NCBI GenBank assembly: GCA_026391775.1
Contig: JAPLDK010000010.1
Location: 28,413-92,412, forward strand
From: Bacteroidota bacterium
Lineage (GTDB): Bacteria > Bacteroidota > Bacteroidia > Bacteroidales > FEN-979
DNA length: 64,000 nt
Direction: 5' to 3'
In this document: positions 39,701 through 47,640 of the stretch, in pieces
Numbering within the stretch: position 1 is the first letter of the stretch
How the letters are laid out: each line of letters starts with the position of its first letter
Position numbers and translations under genes: made by a program
The notes under the pieces: model-generated
Told to the model about the DNA's origin: nothing
Databases searched by the model: none
Seen by the model: only the letters and a program-made list of their open reading frames with translations

Positions 39701-42563
39701 TGTCGGGGCCGTTGATTTGCGGAAGTGGCCTGCTGTGAACATTTACCGGCAAGATAAAAGGATTTGTCGCAGGGCAGCCGCCCGGCAGGATGTAATTGAC
39801 CTGAAGCAGGTGAATACCCGGGCTGTTCCATTGCACGGTAATCGAGGATGTCCCGGCCCCTGAGGTGATCGTGCCTCCCGACAGGATTGACCAGGAATAA
39901 CCATTCATGCCGGTCTCCGTTGTATACAATATTCCCGAAGCACCTTCGCAAAGGCTGTCGGGCCCTGAGATCACAGGCTGGGCGATTGGGCGGACATAAA
40001 TATTCTTAATAACAGGTGAAAGCGCCAGGCATCCGAAGGAGTTTGAATAGTTCAGGCTGATCCATTGATGGCCAGGGGTGTTCCATCTGACAATGACAGT
40101 GGATGTAGAAGATCCTGAGACAATTGTACCTGCAGGCGATACAAGCCACTGATATGATTGCATGCCGGAATTGGTTGAAAATGTGGTTGATACAGTGCGA
40201 CAAACCGTGTCTGTCCCTGTGATAACAGGTATAGGGATGGGGTTGACAGTAACATTCTTTACAGTTGGTAACGGGGCCATACAACCGTTTGTTCCGCGAT
40301 ATACCACGCTGACTGTCTGTGAACCCGGTATTGTCCAGTTGACATTGATAATTCTGGTTCCCTGACCGGAGGTTATGATTCCTCCGGAAGATACGGCCCA
40401 TGCATAGTCTGTCATTCCTGCCTCAGTGCTGTATATCTGGCCCGGTATCATGGCACAAACGGAAACCGGACCTGTTATTACCGGCAAAGGCCTGGATTTC
40501 ATTATAATTGTAAAAGGTGGAGACTGGGGATTGTCATTGCAAACATTCACTGCACGCACCGTAAGTGTTCCGGAAACCGCATTGGGCCCGGCGGTAACGA
40601 CAACAGTGTCCTTATCCCCACCCTGGGTGATTGTAAATCCGGCCGGAAAGGTCCATGCATATGCTGTTGCACCACTTACCGGAGCAACTGTGAACATGTT
40701 ATCGGATGTCCCCAGGCAGAGCGTGGATGGCCCGCTTATAGTGCCTGGCGCAAGGAGCCTTGCATTAGTAACCTGGCCATGGATGAAAAAAGTGCCCGGA
40801 GGGTATTGATACATCGGGTGGCCTCCATCATCAACATACCTGCAATCATTCCCTCCGCTGGAAGAGGTGTTAAAGGCAATCGAAGTATTCCCAGAGATAT
40901 AGTTAAATGTGAGCAGTACAAGAGTGTCGTGAACCGAGAGGGATTTAGACGTAGCACCTGTCCATGATATTAGTATTTTTCGTAATGTGGATGACCCGCC
41001 AACCGGCTGATCGGTGATAACCATCCCGTTGAGGATTGTCGGTTTCCCGGCTGCTCCCGATACGAATGTCATTACAGCAGGGTCATATTCTATCCTCTGG
41101 TAACAGGCTGTAATGTTCAGGAAACTGTCTACAGCCACAGGCATAAGCAAGCTATGGCCGGGGCATCCCCCTTTGAATGGTATCGTGCAAACCGGGGCAG
41201 TGCGGTAGGTACAGAAATCAGAGGGAAGCATGATGCCGGGAACCTGGCAAAGTCTGATCCTGAAATCCCTCTGAGCAGGCCCGGGAGGCACCATCATGAT
41301 ATAATCAATGGCTATGGTGGCATCTTCCTGGCTATGTGAAACTTCAGTTTTATTTACCCAGGTCTCGGCATTTACCTCAGCCGGTATCACATAATGCCCG
41401 TTCCAGCTAATATTAACCATCCCGATAGCCGATCCTGTACCTTTATAGGTGCTGGCCTGTACTCCCTGTGTCGCAATGGATGTAATATTCTGGTTGGCCG
41501 ATATAAGCAGGGTGGAATTATAATAACGGTACTTGTTGGTGAGGCTACCTGAGAATGAAATTGTAAGAACATTATCAAGCAGTTGAGGGTTAACATTGAT
41601 GCTGTCACGGACCATTAGATAATCGATCACTTCTTCCTCAGTAGCCATCAGGATGTTGTCGAGACCATTCTTGCCATAAGTATTGGCGATGTAATTCATG
41701 TGGTTCTGGAAGGAGGTGAATGAATATCCGTAATTGCTGTTATTCACGGCATGTGTAAACGTAACACCCCACTGGTGAGCACCACCAGTGCTGGCGCCTG
41801 CAAGGTTGTTCACCAGGGTGCTTAGATTGTATGCCTCAAACGTGTTAGTTCTGTGCATCCCAATGTTTTGATGCGGGAATGGAGCTGAAACATTAAGACT
41901 GGGATCGGCAAAAGAATACCCCTCCCTGTAACAAACTGTATATCCCTGGGCCCATGCATAATCAGAGTAAATTTCCCCTCCATTGGGATTGATAAGGATC
42001 TTTTCATCAGGCCCACCGGCCGTGGCTGAAAGCATTTTCAGTTTTAAATAGCTTGTGTTCCTGGCAATCTCATAAGCCGGTGTCCCTCCTCCGCCCGAAG
42101 TGAGGCCATGGTCCTGAACTCCCCAGTTTTGCTGATACATCTCGGTAAGCTGGGGCCATGTTACATTTAGCGTCGAATACGGACTGGAAGGGTCATGGCA
42201 GTCAACAAGATCTGACCCAACTGAAACAAAAGGAAAAATTGAAGCACTCATTTTGAATTTCTGATCGTTTCCACAGCCGTCCGTAAATTTTAATCCGGGG
42301 TATGTGATACCGGCCACCGTTCCTCCATTCAGAAACGGAAAGGCATAGGTGTATATGTCTTTATCCCCGTCATCTTCCTCCATGCTGAAAGCAAAGAGTT
42401 TATTGAAACGCAATGGGGCCTTGGTGACATTGTAAACAGTCGGTGCAGAAGTAAAGGTGACTATGATCCTGATGTTCTGAAGGCTGTCAAAACTCTGGGC
42501 AGTGGTATTCAAACATATACAATAAAAAACCATCAAGAACCAAAGGGGAATGATCCTTTTCAT
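36702..42563 (-). CDS. Giant T9SS protein: NodB-like, cohesin-like and ~14 PKD-like repeats
   Basis: 1953-residue surface protein with signal peptide (ends TTAQ). Residues about 45-260 resemble a polysaccharide-deacetylase (NodB) fold: MEEDDGDKDIYTYAFPFL at the first metal motif, WPQLTEMYQQNWGVQDHG for the second, and INPNGGEIYSDYAWAQGY later. The usual second His of the metal triad is not obvious, so activity is uncertain. Residues about 455-590 look cohesin-like (LLMPVAVDSFLNITACYQ, YDPAVMTFVSG). About 14 PKD-like repeats of ~82 residues follow (about 600-1790), each with ISGP..C, GM..Y.W and V.Y.N..GC. The last ~80 residues are a T9SS sorting domain (VHPNPTNGLL). Probably a long stalk displaying an N-terminal module. 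Confidence 0.85.
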   Translation of the reverse strand: MKRIIPLWFLMVFYCICLNTTAQSFDSLQNIRIIVTFTSAPTVYNVTKAPLRFNKLFAFSMEEDDGDKDIYTYAFPFLNGGTVAGITYPGLKFTDGCGNDQKFKMSASIFPFVSVGSDLVDCHDPSSPYSTLNVTWPQLTEMYQQNWGVQDHGLTSGGGGTPAYEIARNTSYLKLKMLSATAGGPDEKILINPNGGEIYSDYAWAQGYTVCYREGYSFADPSLNVSAPFPHQNIGMHRTNTFEAYNLSTLVNNLAGASTGGAHQWGVTFTHAVNNSNYGYSFTSFQNHMNYIANTYGKNGLDNILMATEEEVIDYLMVRDSINVNPQLLDNVLTISFSGSLTNKYRYYNSTLLISANQNITSIATQGVQASTYKGTGSAIGMVNISWNGHYVIPAEVNAETWVNKTEVSHSQEDATIAIDYIMMVPPGPAQRDFRIRLCQVPGIMLPSDFCTYRTAPVCTIPFKGGCPGHSLLMPVAVDSFLNITACYQRIEYDPAVMTFVSGAAGKPTILNGMVITDQPVGGSSTLRKILISWTGATSKSLSVHDTLVLLTFNYISGNTSIAFNTSSSGGNDCRYVDDGGHPMYQYPPGTFFIHGQVTNARLLAPGTISGPSTLCLGTSDNMFTVAPVSGATAYAWTFPAGFTITQGGDKDTVVVTAGPNAVSGTLTVRAVNVCNDNPQSPPFTIIMKSRPLPVITGPVSVCAMIPGQIYSTEAGMTDYAWAVSSGGIITSGQGTRIINVNWTIPGSQTVSVVYRGTNGCMAPLPTVKNVTVNPIPIPVITGTDTVCRTVSTTFSTNSGMQSYQWLVSPAGTIVSGSSTSTVIVRWNTPGHQWISLNYSNSFGCLALSPVIKNIYVRPIAQPVISGPDSLCEGASGILYTTETGMNGYSWSILSGGTITSGAGTSSITVQWNSPGIHLLQVNYILPGGCPATNPFILPVNVHSRPLPQINGPDSLCKGATGTLYYTESGMNNYQWTISSGGIINSGAGTDSITTNWIASGNQFITVTYTNPYGCTPINPVSLDIRVNSLPDPTITGPSNACNGSAGNLYTTQAGKTNYIWTISSGGVIISGQGNDSIHVSWNSAGLQEITVNYLDSNLCMSPTPASYPIMVFAIPSPTISGPSVACAGTTLVYSTQNAMSGYNWAVSAGGTILSGQGSQTVSVKWNQAGTGTVSVNYANSSGCYATNPCVYNVVVHSSPTPTITGSGSLCLNSTATYITESGMNNCSWTVSPGGTIISGNGSASVLVNWVSSGDQSLTLTCTNSFGCQPIQAAQKTVRVHPLPLPVISGPSSACCYSTNQGYLTQPGKTGYSWTISSGGLITSGQGTDSVNISWSATGLQHITVTYIDSNGCIPFQPSTYAVTIHPLPVPTISGPSSVCMGVTGNTYVTQAGMGNYLWSISTGGTILSGLGTESIQVRWDSSGTKFVSVNYSNSYGCFALAPFIRTVTVYPLPVPTITGSDSLCMNATGIYTTESGMHNYQWIISAGGSTVTGLCTNTIHVTWTTAGPRTVSVNYLNGNNCMGASPAVFNVSVFPLPMPTIFGNSSVCANSTAEVYSTESGMSNYLWTTASGGTITSGQGTESITVNWGDPGNSTVTVTYTSPKGCNPVTPAIKTVIINPRPVPCISGSNSVCINSGPKTYSTQAGQMNYIWDITPGDTILNGLGTASVTVQWTTAGNHWISVTYSSPSGCEAAAPDTLPVTVNPIPSPATTISGPSVLCIPVSWQEYSVASIAGANGYYWTLPAGVVFQGSSNNNVIHVSYLPNAQSGNVTVYGINACGNGIPSSLFVTANPIPPPPTILLGPDNNLISSSLNGNQWYLNNQSMPGDTLNQLHVVVTGNYYTIVTLDNCSSDTSNTKHVIAVGIKNNIGFSINVHPNPTNGLLIMDFISPKDNIYKVILFNELGTELFQSEKLIPRGESIWAIDIGDISPGTVLMVIQSSEGIIRKKIIKN
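37180..40765 (-). repeat. Tandem array of ~14 PKD-like coding repeats
   Basis: In-frame repeats of roughly 246 bp inside the giant T9SS gene. Units share the protein pattern P.P.ISGP..C......Y.TE.GM..Y.W.IS.GG.I.SG.GT but differ at many bases, so the array is old and not a recent expansion. The first and last units are of a slightly different type (YAWTFPAG and YYWTLPAG). Confidence 0.85.
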
Positions 42564-42582
42564 AGTGTAATGAATTAAAATC

Positions 42583-42590
42583 CTAAATTA
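42583..42590 (-). promoter_or_regulatory. Possible -7 box for the giant T9SS gene
   Basis: TAATTTAG (minus strand) differs from TAnnTTTG at one base and ends 19 nt before the ATG at 42563, similar to the spacing of other boxes here. No -33 box seen. Confidence 0.3.
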
Positions 42591-42657
42591 GGGTTGAAAC
42601 GGACTGGTTTTCCGAAGCGGTTGATAACTTCTGATTACTTACCCCGGTCTGTAAGAA

Positions 42658-45075
42658 CTACCGTTCCATTGAATTGTCGAACTCGAATTTGATGTCCTTT
42701 TCTTTCTTGGTGGTGGTACTGAAGTTGAATACAAGCCCACCGTATATGACCGGGCCATCGCGTCTTCTCAGTGATTCCTGGACCAGGACAGGGGTATTGA
42801 CAATGCTTTTGGAAGTGCTGGAATTAAACAGGTCCGACACTGTAATCAGCACAGAGAGTTTCTTTTTGAAAAAATCCTGGCGGAATCCCAGGTTGACAAC
42901 CCAGGTGGGATAACGCATACCCTGGGGGGTGAGCACCGATGACCGATATTGACCGTTGACCTGCAAAATAGTCGATTTGGTTATAGCTATAGCAGCGTTC
43001 ATCTTTGCATTCCAGGATAGGGCAGCTTTGTTACTGCTGTATCCAATGTTGGAGGCATCGATCTCGTTATAATAACCCGAAGCGCTGAAATTGAGGTTAA
43101 GGATCTTAACAATCTGTGCATTGCCGCTGAAATCGATACCGGCACTCTGGTCATGGGCCAGGTTTTCCATCGTGGTTACCAGCACCGAATCGTTCTTGTT
43201 ATAAGTTACGCTTGTAAATCCATTCAGACGGTAACGGTAGAAGATTGTGGGAATCAGGCTGATATGCTCTGATTTTACAGCATATCCAAACTCAAAGGAA
43301 TGTATATCCTCGGGCTTAAGGTTCGGGTTACCGACAAAAAAGTTTCTGGGATCCCTGTATTCAGGCACAGGATTCATGTCCTCAGGTTGAGGCCTGTTTA
43401 CCCTGCGGCTGTAATTTAGCTGCCATTCATTCTTGCCTGATGCAAGCGAAAGATGAAGCGTTGGATACACCGCGAAATACGTTTGCCGGATAGAAGTGTC
43501 CTGAGTGATGAAATCAAGATTCAGCAGGGCCAGTTCAGGACGGATACCTGCCATGAAGGAGAATTTCTTAATGGTATAGGATAATGTCCCGAAAAGCGCA
43601 TGAACTGTTTGATTTCCAGTATAGTGATTAGTAAGGATGGAATCGGTAACCCATGATCCCTGCTCGTTATCATAATGCTGTACAAGGAAATCCTGGTCGG
43701 AGATCTCCATATTGCCGTCATAACCGGCCTCCAGCGAGGCATTCTTCCATAATGGGCGCGAATAGGTAAGGGCAAGGTTCAGTTTCTTGTCCAGGATGTG
43801 GTTATAATTGAAATCCCTGGAATTGGGATACAACGGAAGAGTGTAAACTGAGGTATAAGTGTAGTTTTCATGTTCATCGCCATACTGAAATACAAAATCG
43901 GCCCTGAGTTTATATTCATCTTTACTGTTGAATGTATGCTCATAATAGGCATTTGCGCCAACACTTGTCTCATAATCAGGCCCTTCCTGGTATCGCGTAA
44001 ACTCCTCAATGGGATGAAGCGAATCATTCTGATACTGGTTATAGGCGGTGGATTTACGGCTGAAGTCCCTGTAATTGAGAGTGCCCGAAATCCCGGTAAC
44101 ATCTTTGTCGCTGATGCTCCAGTCAACCCCCAGAGTCGCAAGGTTTGATACAGGCCTTGAATATCCTTCAGAATGCTGGTACAAGTATGTCGTCTGTTGG
44201 GTTGCTGTATCAATAGTCTGGGAATTCAGGTCCCCGCTTCTCCAGCGGTAATCTTTCCTGAAACCATAGCTCCCATAAATGTTGAACTTCCCTGTATTCA
44301 GGTTTAGCTGCAAATTGGTCGTATAACGGTCGTTGTTCCCGATGTTGCCTCCTAAACTTCCGTTAAATCCGGCTTTGCGGTTCTTCTTAAGGACAATGTT
44401 GATAATTCCCGCGGTACCGTCGGGGCGGTATTTTGCCGATGGATTGGTTATCACCTCTATTCTTTCTACAAGGGAAGCGGGCATCTGGTCGAGGCTGGCT
44501 GTGCCGGCCATGGCCGAAGGCCTCCCGTTAACCAGTATGGTCACATTTCCCGATCCCCTGAGGCTGATATTTCCGTCCATATCGACCGTGACAGCGGGAA
44601 TATTCTGCAGTACATCAGTGACCGTGCCCGTCTGGGCCATAATATCCTGCTGCACATTGAAAATCTTCCGGTCTATCCTGTTGATGATCATGCTTTTATC
44701 AGCATTCACCGTTACTTCTTTCATGTTCACTGCGGATGGAGTGAGCCCAAGTTCTCCAACGTCGGCCCGGCTATGCTTCCGGTCGATGCCGATAGGCTTT
44801 GAACGCTTCTTCTCGTAACCGATGAAACTGTAATCGAGGAAATAAATACCATTGGGAATGTTCGTCAGGCGGAAAGAACCTGTACTGTCGGTTACGGCCC
44901 CGCTGATGATTTTCCCGTTCAGGGTGTCAACCAGGGCAACATTGGCATATTCAACGGGTGTTTTATTTTGTGTTTCCAGGATCTTGCCCTGAATGATGCC
45001 ATTGGGTTTGGACTGGGCCAGAAGGAGTGAAGGAAGCAAGATAAGCCCCAGCAGTAATATGATCGATCGCATCAT
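42658..45075 (-). CDS. TonB-dependent receptor-like outer-membrane protein (OMP_b-brl family)
   Basis: About 805-residue outer-membrane barrel. Signal peptide (MMRSIILLLGLILLP to LLAQ), CarboxypepD_reg-like domain (about 25-105: GKILETQNKTPVEYANVAL, DSTGSFRL), plug domain (NIPAVTVDMDGNISLRGSG, VERIEVITNPSAKYRPDG) and a C-terminal barrel with RRVNRPQPEDMNPVPEYRDP, the usual signature of this family. Unlike SusC it has no SusD partner. Ligand unknown; relatives import metal complexes or peptides. I use the ATG at 45075, because the longer reading frame begins inside the predicted promoter. Confidence 0.9.
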   Translation of the reverse strand: MMRSIILLLGLILLPSLLLAQSKPNGIIQGKILETQNKTPVEYANVALVDTLNGKIISGAVTDSTGSFRLTNIPNGIYFLDYSFIGYEKKRSKPIGIDRKHSRADVGELGLTPSAVNMKEVTVNADKSMIINRIDRKIFNVQQDIMAQTGTVTDVLQNIPAVTVDMDGNISLRGSGNVTILVNGRPSAMAGTASLDQMPASLVERIEVITNPSAKYRPDGTAGIINIVLKKNRKAGFNGSLGGNIGNNDRYTTNLQLNLNTGKFNIYGSYGFRKDYRWRSGDLNSQTIDTATQQTTYLYQHSEGYSRPVSNLATLGVDWSISDKDVTGISGTLNYRDFSRKSTAYNQYQNDSLHPIEEFTRYQEGPDYETSVGANAYYEHTFNSKDEYKLRADFVFQYGDEHENYTYTSVYTLPLYPNSRDFNYNHILDKKLNLALTYSRPLWKNASLEAGYDGNMEISDQDFLVQHYDNEQGSWVTDSILTNHYTGNQTVHALFGTLSYTIKKFSFMAGIRPELALLNLDFITQDTSIRQTYFAVYPTLHLSLASGKNEWQLNYSRRVNRPQPEDMNPVPEYRDPRNFFVGNPNLKPEDIHSFEFGYAVKSEHISLIPTIFYRYRLNGFTSVTYNKNDSVLVTTMENLAHDQSAGIDFSGNAQIVKILNLNFSASGYYNEIDASNIGYSSNKAALSWNAKMNAAIAITKSTILQVNGQYRSSVLTPQGMRYPTWVVNLGFRQDFFKKKLSVLITVSDLFNSSTSKSIVNTPVLVQESLRRRDGPVIYGGLVFNFSTTTKKEKDIKFEFDNSMER

Positions 45076-45111
45076 GAAGAAAGTAAATGGAGAGGAATAA
45101 AAAATTCGCAA

Positions 45112-45119
45112 CAAAAGTA
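45112..45119 (-). promoter_or_regulatory. Promoter -7 box for the OMP_b-brl receptor gene
   Basis: TACTTTTG (minus strand) is an exact TAnnTTTG match, 36 nt before the ATG at 45075. It overlaps the longest possible ORF start, so that start cannot be used. Confidence 0.5.
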
Positions 45120-45161
45120 TGAAAAATGTCCGTGAAAATGCCGGTATACGGCTTTGTGTCT

Positions 45162-45169
45162 TAACTTTG
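45162..45169 (+). promoter_or_regulatory. Promoter -7 box for the secreted cysteine hydrolase
   Basis: TAACTTTG matches TAnnTTTG and ends 21 nt before the ATG at 45191. It is divergent from the receptor promoter at 45112. Confidence 0.5.
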
Positions 45170-45190
45170 GAGCCGGATTAAATTAATTGT

Positions 45191-45802
45191 ATGAAAAAGC
45201 ATATCGTTAAGATCGTGTGGGCATGGGTAATTTTCCTTGCTTTTGTAATTGCAGGCAATCCTGCATTTTCCCAAAAAATATCAGTTAAGAATGACACACT
45301 TCCAACTGCACTTCTGGTGATCGACATACAGGAGTTTTATTTTCCAGGCGGGAAACTGCCTCTCGAGAATCCTGAAGCTGCAAGTGGAAAGGCTGCTATT
45401 GTACTGAAATTGTTCAGAGATCAGAAACTTCCGGTTATCCACATACAGCATTATGGAGGAAGCCCGATCCACGCTGATGTAGCACCCCTGCCTGGTGAGA
45501 AGGTAATCACAAAACAGGAAGCCAATGCGTTTGACCGGACCGATTTGCTTGAAACTCTGAAATCGCTCCATGTGAAACGTCTTGTACTCTGCGGAATGCA
45601 GACTCATATGTGCCTCGAAGCGGCTACCCGGGCTGCATATGACAATGGATATAAATGCATTGTCGTGGAGGATGCATGTGCCACAAGGGCGTTGAAGTGG
45701 GGTGATCGCACAGTGTCAGCGGCAGATGTACACGCAAGTACGCTGGCATCGCTTGACAGGTTTTATGCAAAAGTTGTGAATGCTGCAGATCTTCAGCCTT
45801 AG
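45191..45802 (+). CDS. Exported isochorismatase-family cysteine hydrolase
   Basis: 203-residue amidohydrolase-type protein of the isochorismatase/nicotinamidase superfamily. All three catalytic positions are visible: Asp in LLVIDIQEFYF, Lys in VITKQEANAF and Cys in LCGMQTHMCLEA. What is unusual is a clear signal peptide (MKKHIVKIVWAW to PAFSQ), so the enzyme is exported, while most family members are cytoplasmic. Probable action: hydrolysis of a small amide or a related compound in the periplasm. A second, cytoplasmic family member lies at 58183. It converges on the neighbouring beta-propeller gene with a 3-nt gap. Confidence 0.88.
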   Translation: MKKHIVKIVWAWVIFLAFVIAGNPAFSQKISVKNDTLPTALLVIDIQEFYFPGGKLPLENPEAASGKAAIVLKLFRDQKLPVIHIQHYGGSPIHADVAPLPGEKVITKQEANAFDRTDLLETLKSLHVKRLVLCGMQTHMCLEAATRAAYDNGYKCIVVEDACATRALKWGDRTVSAADVHASTLASLDRFYAKVVNAADLQP

Positions 45803-45805
45803 GGA

Positions 45806-47611
45806 TTATCTCAACCGATGGGTCCATATCCCCAGTCCCTGAGTGCCTGCGAAGATCAATGTCCCGTCCGTTGCAAGGGAGGTAACCGTTGTCATATAAG
45901 GTAAGCCGGTGCAAAACTGCCACCACCTCGAACCGTTTATGGTTGTTCCGTACATGCTCCAGGTTTTCACCCCGGCAAATATGTAATTATCAACGATGAG
46001 CATACTATAAACCACCTGGTTCTCAAGAGTAGTGGCAAGCCAGGTCTGTCCTTCATCATCCGATTTATAGACCCCTATAAAAGTTCCTGCATAAATGGTC
46101 GATCCGCTGGAAGCAAAGGAGGAAATAACCGTATTCGATGGCATCTGGTTGTTGATCTGCCAGGTCTGTCCAAGGTCCCGGGAGATGAGCAATCCACCGT
46201 AATAGGTTCCTGCAAAAATTGTTGAACCCTGGCAGAAGATCGAATATACATAGATGTTATCAGGCACACCTGTACTCAGCTTATTCCAGGTGTTGCCATA
46301 ATCATCGGATCTGAAAAATCCTCCGTTATAAGTTCCGGCGAACCAGTGTGCCCCGATCATTCCCACCGAACGGACGTCGGTATTTGTGAGGCCATCGGAA
46401 CGCCTGCTCCATAACAAACCCTGGTTCTGTGAGATAAAAACACCGCTATCGGTTCCTGCAACCAGTATCCCGCCGCCAAAAGCAAGGGTGGCAATATTAC
46501 GTGCTGTAAGCTGGGGCCTGAGCAGTCTCCATGATGCACCATGATCAGAAGTTGTATACACCCCGGAAGTGTTCAATTCAGCAGCAGCGAAAACAATTGG
46601 TATGCTGGTACACATCGATTTCACTGTAGTAACTGGTATTCCTTTAAGTGACCACAATTGACCCTGGTAATTCGATACAAAGAGGCCTGCGGTTGTTCCA
46701 GCGATAAAGCTCGAGCCCGAGAGAGCCAGAGACCGTATGTCGGTGACGGGAAGATTTCCGATTACTGAAGCCCAGCTCAATCCCATGTTGGAGGAATACC
46801 AGATACCGTTTGTGTTGCCAATCAGTATCGAGGAACCATTAATTGCAATGCAGGCCACTTTTAAGTCAGTGGGCAGACCGTTATTAAGTGGGTTCCAGTT
46901 CTGGCCATTATCCGGAGAAGAATACAGGCCTTTTGAAGTCCCGGCGTAAAGCGAAGACCCACTGGCAGTCAGGCAGTGAACCTCAAGGCTGCCTAAACCT
47001 GTATTCACAGCTTCCCAATGCTGCCCAAAGTCATGTGTATAAAATATTCCTGCACCGGATGTCCCGTCAAAAATATCCTGGCCGAGTATTGCAACAGCAT
47101 TCCGATAACTGCCTGTGGTTGGTGTAAAAGATGTCCAGTTCATTCCACCGTCCTGTGAAATTGAGATACCCCCGGTTCCCAGGGTGCCGGTGACGATCAG
47201 GGACCCGTTAACCGCCAATGAAACTGTTGTTGTTGAAATACCGGCAATTGCTTTCCACTTTACCCCTTTGTTGTATGAACGGTATAACCTGTCGCTAATG
47301 GAGTAGACAGTGGTGTCGTTTACAGGAACGATCGCGGTGACAGTACTGTTGTTTGGAATTGCAGTAGTGTCGCAAAGCCAGGATGTACCAATATCAGCAG
47401 TAAAGTACATTCCCCGGCCATTAACACCGGCTAAAATATTATCGCCAATAACAGCAACGCATCCGACCAGGCCGTTTCCAGGTCCGTTGGTCTGTACCCA
47501 ATCGCCGGGTAAGTCTACCGACTTGGCAGAATCTGAGCTTTTCTTGCATTGTGGTAGAGCCAGGACCAGCAGCATTAATAAACATAGAACCGGCAATCTG
47601 CATGATTTCAT
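45806..47611 (-). CDS. Lipoprotein beta-propeller with Asp-box repeats
   Basis: 601-residue lipoprotein (lipobox LPQC, about Cys22) made of about ten repeats with Asp-box or YCF48-like motifs such as SISQDGGMNW, YTHDFGQHW, SSPDNGQNW and KSDDEGQTW, alternating with strands of the type SLYAGTSKGLY. This predicts two seven-blade or one large beta-propeller on the membrane surface. No catalytic sialidase arginine triad is recognisable, so binding is more likely than hydrolysis. It lies 29 nt downstream of another Asp-box gene and is probably cotranscribed with it. Confidence 0.85.
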   Translation of the reverse strand: MKSCRLPVLCLLMLLVLALPQCKKSSDSAKSVDLPGDWVQTNGPGNGLVGCVAVIGDNILAGVNGRGMYFTADIGTSWLCDTTAIPNNSTVTAIVPVNDTTVYSISDRLYRSYNKGVKWKAIAGISTTTVSLAVNGSLIVTGTLGTGGISISQDGGMNWTSFTPTTGSYRNAVAILGQDIFDGTSGAGIFYTHDFGQHWEAVNTGLGSLEVHCLTASGSSLYAGTSKGLYSSPDNGQNWNPLNNGLPTDLKVACIAINGSSILIGNTNGIWYSSNMGLSWASVIGNLPVTDIRSLALSGSSFIAGTTAGLFVSNYQGQLWSLKGIPVTTVKSMCTSIPIVFAAAELNTSGVYTTSDHGASWRLLRPQLTARNIATLAFGGGILVAGTDSGVFISQNQGLLWSRRSDGLTNTDVRSVGMIGAHWFAGTYNGGFFRSDDYGNTWNKLSTGVPDNIYVYSIFCQGSTIFAGTYYGGLLISRDLGQTWQINNQMPSNTVISSFASSGSTIYAGTFIGVYKSDDEGQTWLATTLENQVVYSMLIVDNYIFAGVKTWSMYGTTINGSRWWQFCTGLPYMTTVTSLATDGTLIFAGTQGLGIWTHRLR

Positions 47612-47640
47612 AACATTCTGGTTTGCAGGAGGGTTTGTGT

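Noticed and set aside
37180..40765. Regularly spaced repeats that could suggest a CRISPR array
   Set aside because: Units are about 246 bp, in frame and diverged; they encode PKD-like domains, and no cas genes are present.
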